Positions 27,201-39,298 of a stretch of 64,000 nt of DNA are shown one piece after another; position 1 is the first letter of the stretch; each line of letters opens with the position of its first letter. Origin of the DNA: Pterobdella sp. o SKG-2022 (Eukaryota > Annelida > Clitellata > Hirudinida > Piscicolidae). The stretch spans positions 12,168,038-12,232,037 of the forward strand of contig OZ038322.1 of NCBI GenBank assembly GCA_964035795.1, given 5' to 3'. Both the position numbers and the translations under genes were made by a program. The notes under the pieces are model-generated. The model had not been told where the DNA came from and ran no database searches. It was given only the letters and a program-made list of their open reading frames with translations.

Positions 27201-30200
27201 AATAGCTTTTATCAGACAATATAAACTTGCGAAAATAAATAAGAATTTAATCACACCGTCTCCTAAATCTAAAATTATCACCTGGTTTGTTCAGAAGGGT
27301 TTTTTTTCTCAGGGTGACATTGATGAAGTAGATACTGTGAGATTTAACATACGCCACAAAACTGCAGTTTCATGAAAAATAATTTGTTCGAGGGTGCGTA
27401 TTTATTCAAGAATGTAAAAAAGAATATTGAAAGTTGTTTCTTTGTTCAAATGTGAACTTATTGAATTGCGTATAGGCAATACATTTGATGCACAATAAAA
27501 GAATGGCGACATTAAACGCCACCAAATAATGAAAAGTTAATGAGAGAATTTCTGAATAAAATTGAAACCGATCTATGCGGTCGATAGCTTCTTGTAGTTT
27601 GTTGGTTCCTTCCTCGTCCTGATTCTGTTTTAACGTTTCAGCTCCGAACGAGCTCAACAACAAAGCCAGAAAAAGGTTTAATAACTGAATAGGAAATTGC
27701 ATAAAAAAATTCCCAATAATCTATAAAATCTACCCAATTTTTATTGAATATACGGATTTTTCGGCTTTTATGACAATTTTCAATAAAATTTTTACTTAAA
27801 TAAACCTTATAGAAATATTCAAAAGTTGGCATAAAATTAATATGAAGTTTGGTAATGCAACATCGCGAGACGTACCACAAGAGATGCAATGATCATTGTG
27901 AGAAGAAAAAATGGAATGCAGTGTAGTCCACTGCAAAATATGCAGTTCCACATATTTTCTATCCATTCACCGCAAAGGATTCTAAAAACGATCATGAACG
28001 AGTGGAAAAAATCTCTGAAATGCCACCTTAGGTGAACCTCGTCTTCAAATTTGTTTCTGTTGTAATTATATGTACATTCATTCAAAAACTCTTCAAAATT
28101 TAAAATTAGTTTTCCCAAGTTTGGTTTATTTTGAAAATTTGTAGCAATACTTTGAATAATTCGGTCCAAAAAGCTGCATTCCTACAACGGCAAAAATAAA
28201 AATGATGATGGCAAGCACAAAGCACAAATTGCCTAAGGCTCCCAGAGTTCTGCCTATGATTCCGATGAGAAGGTTCAAGGTGGGCCAGGACTTTGCCAGT
28301 TTGAAGACTCGTAACTGAAATTCATTTTAAAACAATTTATTTATACGTTTATCATCAGAATGTTAAATTATAGAGTAATTTTAAAAGGCTAATTTCGATA
28401 ATTCCAAACTACCTATCACCTTATATTATCGAAAATTAAGCAAATCATTTCTAAAATTAAATTATTTTCGGAATTTCAAATTTTATTTGCCCAATATGGT
28501 TGAAATATCTATGATACAATGTGATAAATGATTGACACCAGTCTAAATGATCTAAGGATAGAGAGGCCTTTGACGTTGGACAGGCTCAACTCAACCAGGC
28601 TCAAGATGACTATCACAAAATCAAAACAACTCCACTTATCTTGGAGATACCTTTGCATTGTTTTTACAATATGTGAATGGTAGTTGTGTTGAATAAATAT
28701 GGTAATAACTGCGATAAATTCTGTTTCGAGGTTAATATTTAAACATAATTATTTCATGTCCAATATTCTCATATGTAACAAGCTCATAGTTAAAACAAAA
28801 TTATATATCTTAATAGCCTAGTTTTTAAAAAATATAAACCTACCTATAAAGACCTAAAGCTAGAACTTTTAATGCAGCTTCCACAGTGAAAATCCCCGTG
28901 AAAACCTAAAATTGTTTTTAAAATTTAAATACTCTAGCCATAATCCTAATTAAAATCTTCTTTACGTATCTATGTTTTTAAAAGTTAATTTTAAGCGTTT
29001 AAAAGTAAGTGAGGTTTTAAAAAAAGCTGACATAATTTCCGATTTGGAGAACTTTTTCGAGAGTGGCTCCCATTTCATCGTGTTCCATAGCCATGAAGAG
29101 TGTATTAACAACGATGCATAGTGTAATGAACAGATCGACAAAAGCATCCATTATGAACAATTCTATTATGTGAGCAAACCTTTAACGATAAAACATTATT
29201 GAGCATGATGTGAAATTGCTATAGCTTTCGAAATGAAAGTAACGAAATGCTCAGTTTAAGTTTAAAAGTTTAAATTATTAAAACCATGGTACACAAGAAA
29301 CCTTTGAGAAGAATAAAAAAATTGTATAATAAACCATAAAAATTACTTTTAAATGAAGATATTGTAAATTTGTAAAGGTTTTGCGTGCTTACTTGTACCA
29401 CAGAGGGTGGCACTCCCACCCGAACAACAACTGCATTAGCTTTCTTTTGGCAAACTCCTTCTTCGTCTCCCCCTCTTCCAACGTGAAGAACCCTTCCAAA
29501 TTATATTTCATCAAAATTTTAAAATATCTCGAGTTGAATTTGAGTTGAAATTAGTATATAATTATGGAGTTATAATTAAAGCTACGAATTCTTGTACCTT
29601 TTCTTTTGCCAGAAGCGGATTTGAGGAGATTTTTTAAAATAAGAACATCTGTAAATTTTTTATTGTGTGAAATTTTTGCACTGAAACCTGTCAATAAGCT
29701 GATACTCAAGCAAACCTTTAATGTCTAAGGAAGCTGTAGGGGAGTAAAGGACAAAAGGGTTGTCTGGGAAGTAGCCGTGCTTTTCTTTTGCTTCTGCACT
29801 CTCCTGCAAGGATAGATCATTAAAAAATTTATGAAAATTTTTAGTTGAGTGTAAAGTTGGGTTTAAAAAAAGATATTTCAAAATGGTTTTACTTTTCTGC
29901 TTTGTGCACTGGTATTGTCTTGGATTTTTTGTTTGTTGGGCGTTTTATTGCGGGACCAATGAAAATGTGTTGGTTCTGAAACTCTTACCTTTCAGTTAAT
30001 GCGGTTTAATAAAACGCTTTATAACATAATTACCATTATTTAAACAATTCATTAAAAAAATAATTTTAAATGGTCTATTATTTTTACTAAAGAGTTAATT
30101 CAAAAACCCATGCTTATCGCTAACTTTTGGTGAGTTCCTAATAGAAGGTGACGGCTTGATGGCTTTGGGGATGATTCCCTTTTCTGCATACTGCAGCTCT

Positions 30201-33200
30201 AATTGTTGTAACAGACTGAAAAATTTATTCAATTTGTCACGTTACAATCGCTATAAATAACATATCGGAAAGAATTTTTTGAGGTTAATTTTATTTTCAT
30301 TTTGTATTGTGTTTTTTCTTTTTCTTGTTATTCTCGAATCGAGTATTGATAAAAACATTATTTTAGTTTTTAAATGCAAATTGAAGTATAAAAATCACAA
30401 GAGAATAAATTTATAGGAATATTCGCTGCTCCTACAGACTCGTACGCACTTGATTTAGTAAAATAAATAAAATTTTAACTTTGTATAAAACGTAAACAAA
30501 GTGCAAGCATAAATCAAATTTTCAATTTGGAAAACTTAAAAAATTTTCGCACTTTATTGAACTTTGTTTATGTGGGTTTTTTCGTTTCCTTTTACTTTGA
30601 AAACATCCCATAAAAAATTAATTACAAATTTCAATCATACGAAGTTAGGCTTGAAATATAACCATTTTGATAAGATAAGCAGCGCTCAATCTATTTACAT
30701 CATGTAAATATAACAACAACTGTACTAAAAACCTGATAAAACATTATTACTAATAATAGAAATCCCAAAACATTAATAAGAGTCATACAAATCGGAAGAG
30801 GGGGTAACAGCAGAAGAGTCATCAGCAAATGGAAGATCCAAGTTGTGGAGGCAAGGATGCAACATGAACTTGGGTGGGTTGATTGGTGGTGGCAGGGCTC
30901 GTGGGTCGGTACGAAGCCAGTTGAACTGACTTGAGCGGATGTGTGCATGCATGAGGTAGGGAGTCACTGATGTTGATGGTGTTTCTGGCAGACTGATGCT
31001 TTTCTGTTGTTTAGTTTTAGAGTTTTTTGAAGTTTTCATGATGTTATTATATGCAACTATGAAGGGCATGCAATTATTTTTACATTTTTGCTTTTCCATC
31101 CTATGCGTTTGTTAGCATTTTCTAGTCCGCTTTCTGATTTTATGCTTTCCTGCAGGAACATTTTTTAATGAATAATTTTATAGCGAGCCTTGATAGTCAT
31201 AATAATAAAGCAGTGAAAAAATGGATTGCTTGTATGGGTTATTTTCAGGAAAAACTTTTTCTTTTGAAAAAATAATGAAATTATATTGAGAAAACCGAAA
31301 AGTTTCTTGTTTGAATGTTTTAAAAGTTCTGTAGACTTTGGAAGTATAACTTTCATTTTATGTTACTTGAATGGAAACTATTCAATTTAAATTTTATTTC
31401 AGTTTTCTCCAATAAAAGTTTCAAAAATTTGGTTCGAATGTGTTTTTGATAGTGCTCTTCAGTCCAAGTTTTAATTGGTTGGAAGTATTTTAAAATTATT
31501 TTCACTGTGATAAAACGCGCATTAATTCTTTGAAATCGTTCAGACCGATCATTTTTAGTTCATAATGAAAATAAAATTTAAGCGGAGAAACATGATAAAT
31601 AATTTTTTAAAACCTTTTTCTCAGCAAAAGCATCTCCAGAAATAACCGAGTTTCTTTTAGAAGACACCAACTTGTCGACTCCTGTTTTTACACTCTTCAC
31701 TATGCTTGATACACTACCGTCTTTATTCTTCGTTAACAAATTTTCTTCTTCATCTACTTCGTTGTCATCATCTTCATTAGAATATTCGAGTTCTTTTTCA
31801 TCATTGGCTAACCTGTCTTCTTCTCTCTGTTATGAAAAATTGCATACAAATAATACAGAATCACATGCAAAACCATAAATAAATCTTTAAACCACATGAA
31901 ATCTAGAATATTTATTTTTGAAAAAATCAAAAATGCACTGATTACTTGGGCATCTTCCCACTGAGCTTGTTCGGCCTGGGCTTCTTCGGCATCTAACAGG
32001 TCCTGCTTCCTACAGTCGTCATAGGCCATGGCTACAATGGCAAGAATGACATTCACCAGATAAAATGAACCTGTTTGAGCATGAAAGTTGCTATATATGT
32101 AGTTTTTATTTGTTTTTTTAGTTTATGAAAAAAAAATCGTTTGAACTTGAAAGAATGTTTACTAACCGAGAAAAATAACAATGATGAAAAATAACATATT
32201 CCCTTTGCCATGTGCTCTCAAAACCTTCAAAAAAGTAAAAAATAAATTCATTTCAACAAATCTACACAAAAAAAATCATAAAAATACTTGTTGGTAAAGA
32301 TTTTCCCAGTAATCTTGAGTCATCAGTCTGAAAGCACAAAGCATGGCCCAGCCAAAACTGTCGAAGTTCGTGAATCCCATGTCTGGGTTTGTGTCGGTGT
32401 GCAAGCATCTAGAGTGTGGTGGACACTGCCTGTGTCGGGGTGTGTCGCATCATAAATGCAGTTATTATTTTTTTGACTCAATAATTATTATTGTTGTTAT
32501 TATTATTACTTATTGTTATTATTATTCTTATTATTTATGTAATCTTACTTTAGTCGATTGTTTGTATTAATTACATAGAATTTAAAAAACTGAAGCTTGT
32601 TTTTTATATTAAATTTTTAACATTTGGTTAAAATCGAATAATAAGAAACTGATCTTTAATAGCGTTCATAAATGAAACCAAACTTACCCTCCCCCGCACA
32701 ACAGTGGAGTTGCCCCATCGGCCCGTAAAATCCAGTTAGCTTTAAGGTGTTTTGTTTGTAGAGATTAGATTTATCTCGAAGTCTTCATTTTTCCGGTAAT
32801 AATATTTCAAAAATTGTTATTAGGTGGATAAGTATTTTTTCAAATGAAGTTTGAAAAGAATTTATTAAATGTTGAAATTTTTTTTAGAAAGATTTGGGTG
32901 TAAAATTAGGAAAAATATAAGCAACAATTTATTGATGTTTTAAATCTTTGTAATAAAAAATTTTCTCAAAAAATAACAACATTATTAAAATTGTTTCTCT
33001 TAATTTATAGCCCAGAAAAATACTAGAACCATGTGCCACTAAGATCAAATGCGACGTGAGGAAGATTTTTGTGTAAATAAATTTACGTGTTAACATGTTT
33101 TCTCTTAAAATTTTATTTTTTCAAATAAAATATATTCAATATGTATGAGAATTTTCAATATTGAAGTCTTGAAGTCTTATTGTTCGACCAAGACTGAAAA

Positions 33201-34722
33201 ATTCTCTTTATTCCGCTTTATGTAACATACCTGTAGTTATATCATCTGGCAAAGTCATATTGAAAAGTTATAGGGTGCTTATCACCATTATTGCCATTAG
33301 CATTCTTGTCAAGTTTAGTTTTGTGATTATGGCTTTTTATTCCTTTATCCGAACTTTTATGTATCAGATCAAATAATTTCTTTTTATTTAAAGATTATTT
33401 TTAAAAAATTTTTTAAAAATATATTGCAGGAAAATAACTAAAGATATGTACCTAAAAAACAAAATTTTTTTAACATAAGAAACCTTGAAGTTGACACTAA
33501 AAACAAAGGTCTTCATACTTCGATTGTTGATGTACAACTGATCCTTCTCCTGGAGCTTGCTTGTGCTTTCATCCGGGCTGAGTATCACGCATTTCTTCGT
33601 CAGACCTCCAGAATATAGCTGTAGACCTGAGTTTTTAAAGCGTTTTAAAGTGTTTTAAATGGGTAAATTAATCACACACGATGTTTCAAAAGTTTTTATT
33701 GAAACTTTAAATATATTAAAAAAATTTTTGGAGTTGAAACTCAAAAAGATAGGAATAAACTAAAATCAATTTTTAAAAATAATAGTCACAAAAATAAGAA
33801 TAAAAGTTTTATAAAAATTCCCCAATAGAAAAGTGAATACAAAAGTCGTCTCAAATGTTGCACAAAGAACGCTTAAACTCACCGATAAGTGCGAAGATCG
33901 AGAGCACGAAGACAGACAAAATCATCACATCCCTTAGCCTTCTGACGGCTTCCATCAGAGCTGCTACAATGGTTTTCAAACCTGCCGAGCACATGCGTGT
34001 GTGTTTGTATTTGCTTCAATATATTCAACAATGAGGGTCTCAGATAAATTTAATAAAAGTTGGATGTATTCAAAAAAAGATATTTCATATCGATTTTTTT
34101 TGTCACCATATTTTAAACGCATTTTTTCCAGATATTCAAAAATTTGATGAAAATTATTTTAAAACCGAAATTTTTTTTCGCATCAAGAAATATTCATCAT
34201 TTGTACTTTTCCAGAAAGCACATAGACTACATCCAAAACCATAAGCTGCGAGTTAAAACAATGAGAAACAAGCTAATGTCATTATCGACTTCACAATTAA
34301 GAAACACTGAACGCTGAGTGGTGTTACAATGAAAAATCCACAAATATGTCATTGGAACATATGAATTACTAAATCGTGCCATTCCATGTGAAATAATTTA
34401 CTATCTGCAGACTTACGCCATAAATCTCAATGGTATGATGTAAGTGCTACAAATGCTTCAGGTATTGAACTTTTAATGAAATAAGGAATTTTTCCATTTT
34501 TTCTTAAATTGACTTTGATTTATTCACATTTCAAAAAAGTTATGCAACAGTTTTATTTCAAGATTTTTAATCATAAAATCCTAAAAACAAAATTTGGATA
34601 ACATCAGCATATAGTTTTTCAATTCGGAAATTTATTTTTAAAAAATAATTCATTTTTATTATCATTAAATCCTATCAGTTCCTAATAACCTTATTATAAC
34701 TCTAATGATTAAACCAAATATA

Positions 34723-34788
<66 letters not shown>

Positions 34789-37700
34789 GCCAAACCCGAC
34801 TTGAAATTTGCACACCCACCTGGCACTACGGCAACAGTCTTCAAGGTTCGTAATACTCTGAAGGTTCTTAAGGCCGAAGCATTGCCAAGGTCTTTGATTG
34901 CCGAGGTGGCATATCTGTTAGGAGTGTTGTATTGGTATGTGATATATAATGATGAATGTGATGTTATGGGTTATGAAGAGGTGCTTGAGTGGGGGGGGGG
35001 GGGTAAGTTTGATATCAATAATGTTGAAGAGAGAATCTTAATATTGAAATACTATTTCTGAATAGTTTTTTTCAAGCTGGAAATTTTGGTGGAATACCCG
35101 CAGAAGGCAGAAAGTTAGAAGGCATTAAAGAGTAGACAAGCAAATGTTTTTCTTGGAATGTTCTATTAGGTTTTCAATGGAAGAATTTCATTGTTGAATA
35201 GACATAGAAATATTGTAAAAAATAAAAAAAAACAGTTTTCAGTAATATTAATTTCTTGGTGAGTTTATATAACGTATGAATGAGAAAAATCATTAGTTTA
35301 AAAAATAAATGTTTTCGATAAAAGCCTCTGAGCTTTTGTTAGTCTCATAGCATAATGAGACATACATGAATAGAAAAGGGTGGAAAATGGAACATTCGAG
35401 AGAATCAGAATGAAAAAAATGACCTTGAATGCTCGTGCATTAAAAAACTCTGCTGGTATGTTTGCGAATATTTTTATTTTTTCGCTTTTGAATTTCTTCT
35501 CAATTTTCAGACTCATTTTTTCCTAATTTTAAAAATTTTGTGTTTTTGTTTAACGTTTATCTGTGTTCAGTTTCTATTTCAAAATATTGGAATATTGTAA
35601 AAAGTAACGATTCTGAAGCTTAAAATTCAAATGTACAAATCTATTTTTTCTTGCATAGTATGATTCGGTAGACTGAAATATATTTATAAATCTGATATTT
35701 TGATGGTGAGTTTTGGCTTTATCTGAAATTAAGTTTAAAGTTTTTTTACTGAAAAAATCTTTGTTAAATTATGCAAAAATTTTTAATCTTTGCAAAAAAA
35801 TTTCAAAAACTTTGAAATGATGAAAAAAAAAACAAAAACCATCTCACAATGAATAAAAAAAACTGCTCAAAAACTTGAATTAATTTCAACATTTAAAATC
35901 CAACTCTAGTACCATTATATAATTTCAAAGTCAATCAATTGGTATCTGTTCAAAAAGAAGCTAGCTCTGAAACCACAAATCTTTCAACTCGAAACTCGCC
36001 TCTATATCGTAAACTTAAAAGATAATTTGAAAACAAGTTAAATATTTAAAAAACTAAAAAACACTAGAATGGTTTCCTATGAAACTATGTGTCCTTAACG
36101 TTAAATTAAAAAAAATTTCATCAAAGTTTTTTATACCATCATACAAAAGTCCACGCTGGGCAAGCAAATCGGTTGCTCCAAGTGAACGTTTATATGGAAG
36201 TATGCTGCTTAATGCTTAAACTCTTATAAGGAATTTTTCTTCATTTATAATCATTTGAATTTGAAAATTCAAAAAACGCAAATACTTGCTACTCAGTTAT
36301 ATTTCCACCAAAAGAAGCATAAAAGATAAGTATAGCTGCGTGAGAAAAAGACCGGCGATTAAAATGATGTAACGTTTGTTCAAACTTTTAATTTCTATGC
36401 GTCCATATATTCTTATGAGTTGAACGACCAAAAAAAAGTTTTTAGAATTTTAAAAATAAAGTTTTATGGCGCTTCTAAAACTTCCAATAAACCGATACTT
36501 TGAAAGATATATTGAAAAAAACTATAAACTTTAATGTCTGGAGGTTTGCGATGGAACAAAAACTATTCTTTTTAGTGAAATTTACACAAAAAACTTGAAG
36601 ATTTCTATGGAATATTTCAATACTTTTTTGTTTATTTTGAATCTTAGAACGATTAAAGTCCTCCTACAAACGACTAACTGATAAGATTAAACCATCCTTA
36701 ACATCAAAAACTTCTATTTATATCTAACTGAAGTACTGATCAAATCACTAACGCTGAAACGACCACAAAGAAGTCAAGCCAATTCCATGGATCTCTTAGG
36801 TAAGTGAACCCTTCTAATATAAATCCACGGGCCAACATCTTCAGAATGCCCTCGATCGTGTAGATCACCAAGAACGCCGTTCTGTAGTAATGTGGAACTT
36901 TTATTGATGTTTTTCATCTTTCATAATTAAAAAATATTTTTTGCGATTTTTTTTGCCTCAATACGTCGTATGTATGGTGATGTAGTTGTAACTATAATAT
37001 AAACCACAGTGAGTTCTTTGATAGGAAAAGTTATATTTATAATATTTTGACTGATCAATTAAAAAACTATATTAAAGATATTGCATAAACGTCAAAACAA
37101 CATTGACAACTAACTCTACGGTTGGAAACTCGGTATTCATGGCCATGAAGACACAATTCACCAAGATCACAACCATCACCAGCAAGCTGAAGAATGTACT
37201 TGCGTTAAGGAATATTTCTGATCTAGGTCCTTCCTAAGACATGCACTATTTTAATAATAAAAAATGAACAATTTTAGTGACTTTTTCAAAAATGATATCA
37301 ACTAATGTTAAAAAGTAAATAAACTTTACTTTTTATATCGAAGCTTTAAAATAAATTTTCATTAAAAAAATTAAAACAATTGCTTAGGAAATCAGATAAT
37401 TTTAATTAACTATAACTCATGATAATGCGCAAAGGATATGGATGAGTGAGAATACGAAGGCAGATTCTGCGTAGGGGGTGAAAGGGACTCAAACACCAAA
37501 AGGCCTTCATGGCGCTGAAGCGAAAGATTGTATGATCTTTTGCCACTATCACAAACGTCTGTGGATGCATCAGTAGAACTTGAGTTGGTTTTTCATTCAA
37601 TTTTTTGAGTCGATTGTGTTTATAGTAGTGATCGCTTAATGTGCAAAAATATAGAAATTGAGGGGAGATTTAATTGCACGCAGTTAGAAAAAAACAATTT

Positions 37701-39298
37701 TACTTGAAGCGGAATATAAATATAAATTAATTTGGCCGCTAGACTTTTCAAGTTACCAGTTTTTTAAAATTGTCTTGTAAATTTCCATTGAGTGTGAGTC
37801 ATTATCTCTGTTTTTGCTTAATTCTGGAGTTTTAGATAACACTTTAACGTGGAAGTAAAATGAAGTATTCTTAGAGTAATTCGCACCTAATTTAATGCTT
37901 TCACATATTTTTGTTGTTTTACTAGCAATAAAGAAAATTTCTTTGCAAGAGCACTCTCCTATCCAATTTAAAGTTGTATACGCATTTCAAACAACAATTT
38001 CATTTTTTCACCATCTGAAGAAATCTCGTTTTCTTTTGTCATTTATTTTTGCTTTTGAAATAATCAATATTTTCCTAAAATCCTTTTTCTAGAACTTTCA
38101 ACAAAAGCTCCGTTTCATTTTTAGGCAAAAAATATGCCTAACAAATGGAAAACTATATAAAATGACAGATTGAATTTTGCTATGCAAACATTTTAAAGAG
38201 TAAACTCATCAGGCAATAACTTACATATTTGTTGTTGTAAAACTCATCAAAGTCTTCAATGGGAACTCCGTACAACTCTGGCGGGAAATTCCTGAACCTA
38301 TGCACGTCATCATCACTATTATTATATAATTAATTTCTAGTATAAGAATTATTATCATTAAAAATTTAAAACATAAAGTATTATTATACGCATCATCTAC
38401 TGAAATACTCTACTCCATTTATAAAACATCTTTCACGACAGATTCATACTCCTCTGCATGCAATGTTCTTAAAGACAATCTCTCAACAACCCCGAGGTTT
38501 TCATACCAGGCTACTCATATGTTAACATGTAATTATCATAAAGACAACCTCTGAGGCATGGGCTTGCCTGCCTCCAACGTAGGGTCCGGATGAGGCTGAT
38601 CGTCTTCCTCTTCTTCCTCATTGCTCTTTTTCTTCTTTTTCTCTTCCTTAAAAAAATGCAAATTGAAAAACCTGTAATCTGATTTATTTTTTCAATTTAA
38701 GCTTATAAAAAAGATAAGTAAATAAACATTTTATGTGCAAGCTCAATGAAAGCTTAATTACGAAGTTATATCAAAATATTACAGAATGACCCTAGCTTTA
38801 AAAAAAATATAATTCATAATCATATAAACTGTCGTTATTTTATAATTTGAACATATTGTCATCAATACTCAAACAACTTGCTTACTTTTTCTTCTTCGTC
38901 TTCTTTTGCCTTGAGTTCTTGCTCCACCCGTATCACCTCTGTAATCCTTTCTATCGACTCCGGAGTGAACCTGCCAATATCACTATTCATAACACTGATC
39001 ATCTTTAAGAAACCATCAGAAATTTCATGCAACTTGTATAGACTGGAAAGCTTAAGCTTTGAAGCCGGTTTGTATTATCATTTTCGTATTAATAATAAGT
39101 AGGTCAACTATTAGGTCGCCACTTATTGAGGTTTCAGTTGCGCAATTAATAGGCTTCACAGAGCGAATTTCATATGCATTATCATGTTCATTGCTAATAA
39201 TAGTTGATAGATATACAAAAGTGATAAAATGGTAGTAACTTGACGTATTTAGGAGCAGTAGGAACATTCTGCTTCTCTTCTTCCTGGCCAGCCTCCAT
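21274..39298 (-). CDS. Voltage-gated sodium channel alpha subunit (para/Nav1 type)
   Basis: Four six-helix domains form a Na+-selective pore that carries the action potential. N-terminus: 39245-39298 (tentative), 38886-39002, 38549-38646, 38225-38297, about 37427-37558 ([18 protein letters not shown]). Domain I: S1 about 37112-37207, S2-S3 36752-36880, S4 34826-34917 ([10 protein letters not shown]), S5 33893-33985, pore about 32290-32450 (TQDYWEN), S6 about 32165 and 31948-32073. Domain II: about 29598 to 27410, S4 FKLAKSW, pore CGEWIENMW. Domain III: about 25890 to 23600, S4 [14 protein letters not shown], pore [14 protein letters not shown] linker: about 23240-23356. Domain IV and tail: 22866-23136 and 21274-22790, S4 [16 protein letters not shown], pore TSAGWEG, then an EF-hand-like region, an IQ-like motif and an acidic tail. 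D, E, K and A at the filter show sodium selectivity. The protein is about 2,000 residues and appears complete. Linker exons (30.1-31.8 kb, 25.9-26.9 kb) are approximate. Confidence 0.95.
22791..22865 (-). other. 75-nt stop-free intron in sodium channel domain IV
   Basis: On the minus strand a consensus GTAAGT donor (22865) and a CCAACAG acceptor (ending 22791) bracket 75 bases with no stop and a length divisible by three. Removing it joins the S3 segment (FIVVVVSLL) to [14 protein letters not shown], which matches other sodium channels in length. If retained, it would add 25 Lys/Asn/Ile-rich residues to the S3-S4 loop. Confidence 0.75.
32460..32545 (+). repeat. Imperfect TTA/TTG microsatellite in a sodium channel intron
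   Basis: Interrupted TTATTATTG trinucleotide units run through the domain I pore-loop intron, between the exon near 32450 and the exon near 32690. Confidence 0.75.
34726..34786 (+). repeat. TA dinucleotide microsatellite
   Basis: About thirty uninterrupted TA units lie in a sodium channel intron, roughly 40 bp beyond the donor side of the domain I S4 exon (34826-34917). Confidence 0.97.
34991..35003 (+). repeat. G13 homopolymer in AT-rich intron
   Basis: Thirteen consecutive G (poly-C on the coding strand) lie about 75 bp upstream of the domain I S4 exon. Tracts of C are very unusual in this AT-rich window. Confidence 0.95.
39245..39298 (-). CDS. Tentative first coding exon of the sodium channel
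   Basis: A 54-base open stretch reads [18 protein letters not shown] on the minus strand. An in-frame TAA lies a short way upstream of the ATG. A GTCAAG donor follows after a whole number of codons. The next exon (acceptor AAAG before 39002) continues in phase with [16 protein letters not shown]. The stretch is clearly less AT-rich than its surroundings. Alternatively translation starts at 39002 or 38990 and this stretch is 5' UTR. Confidence 0.5.
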
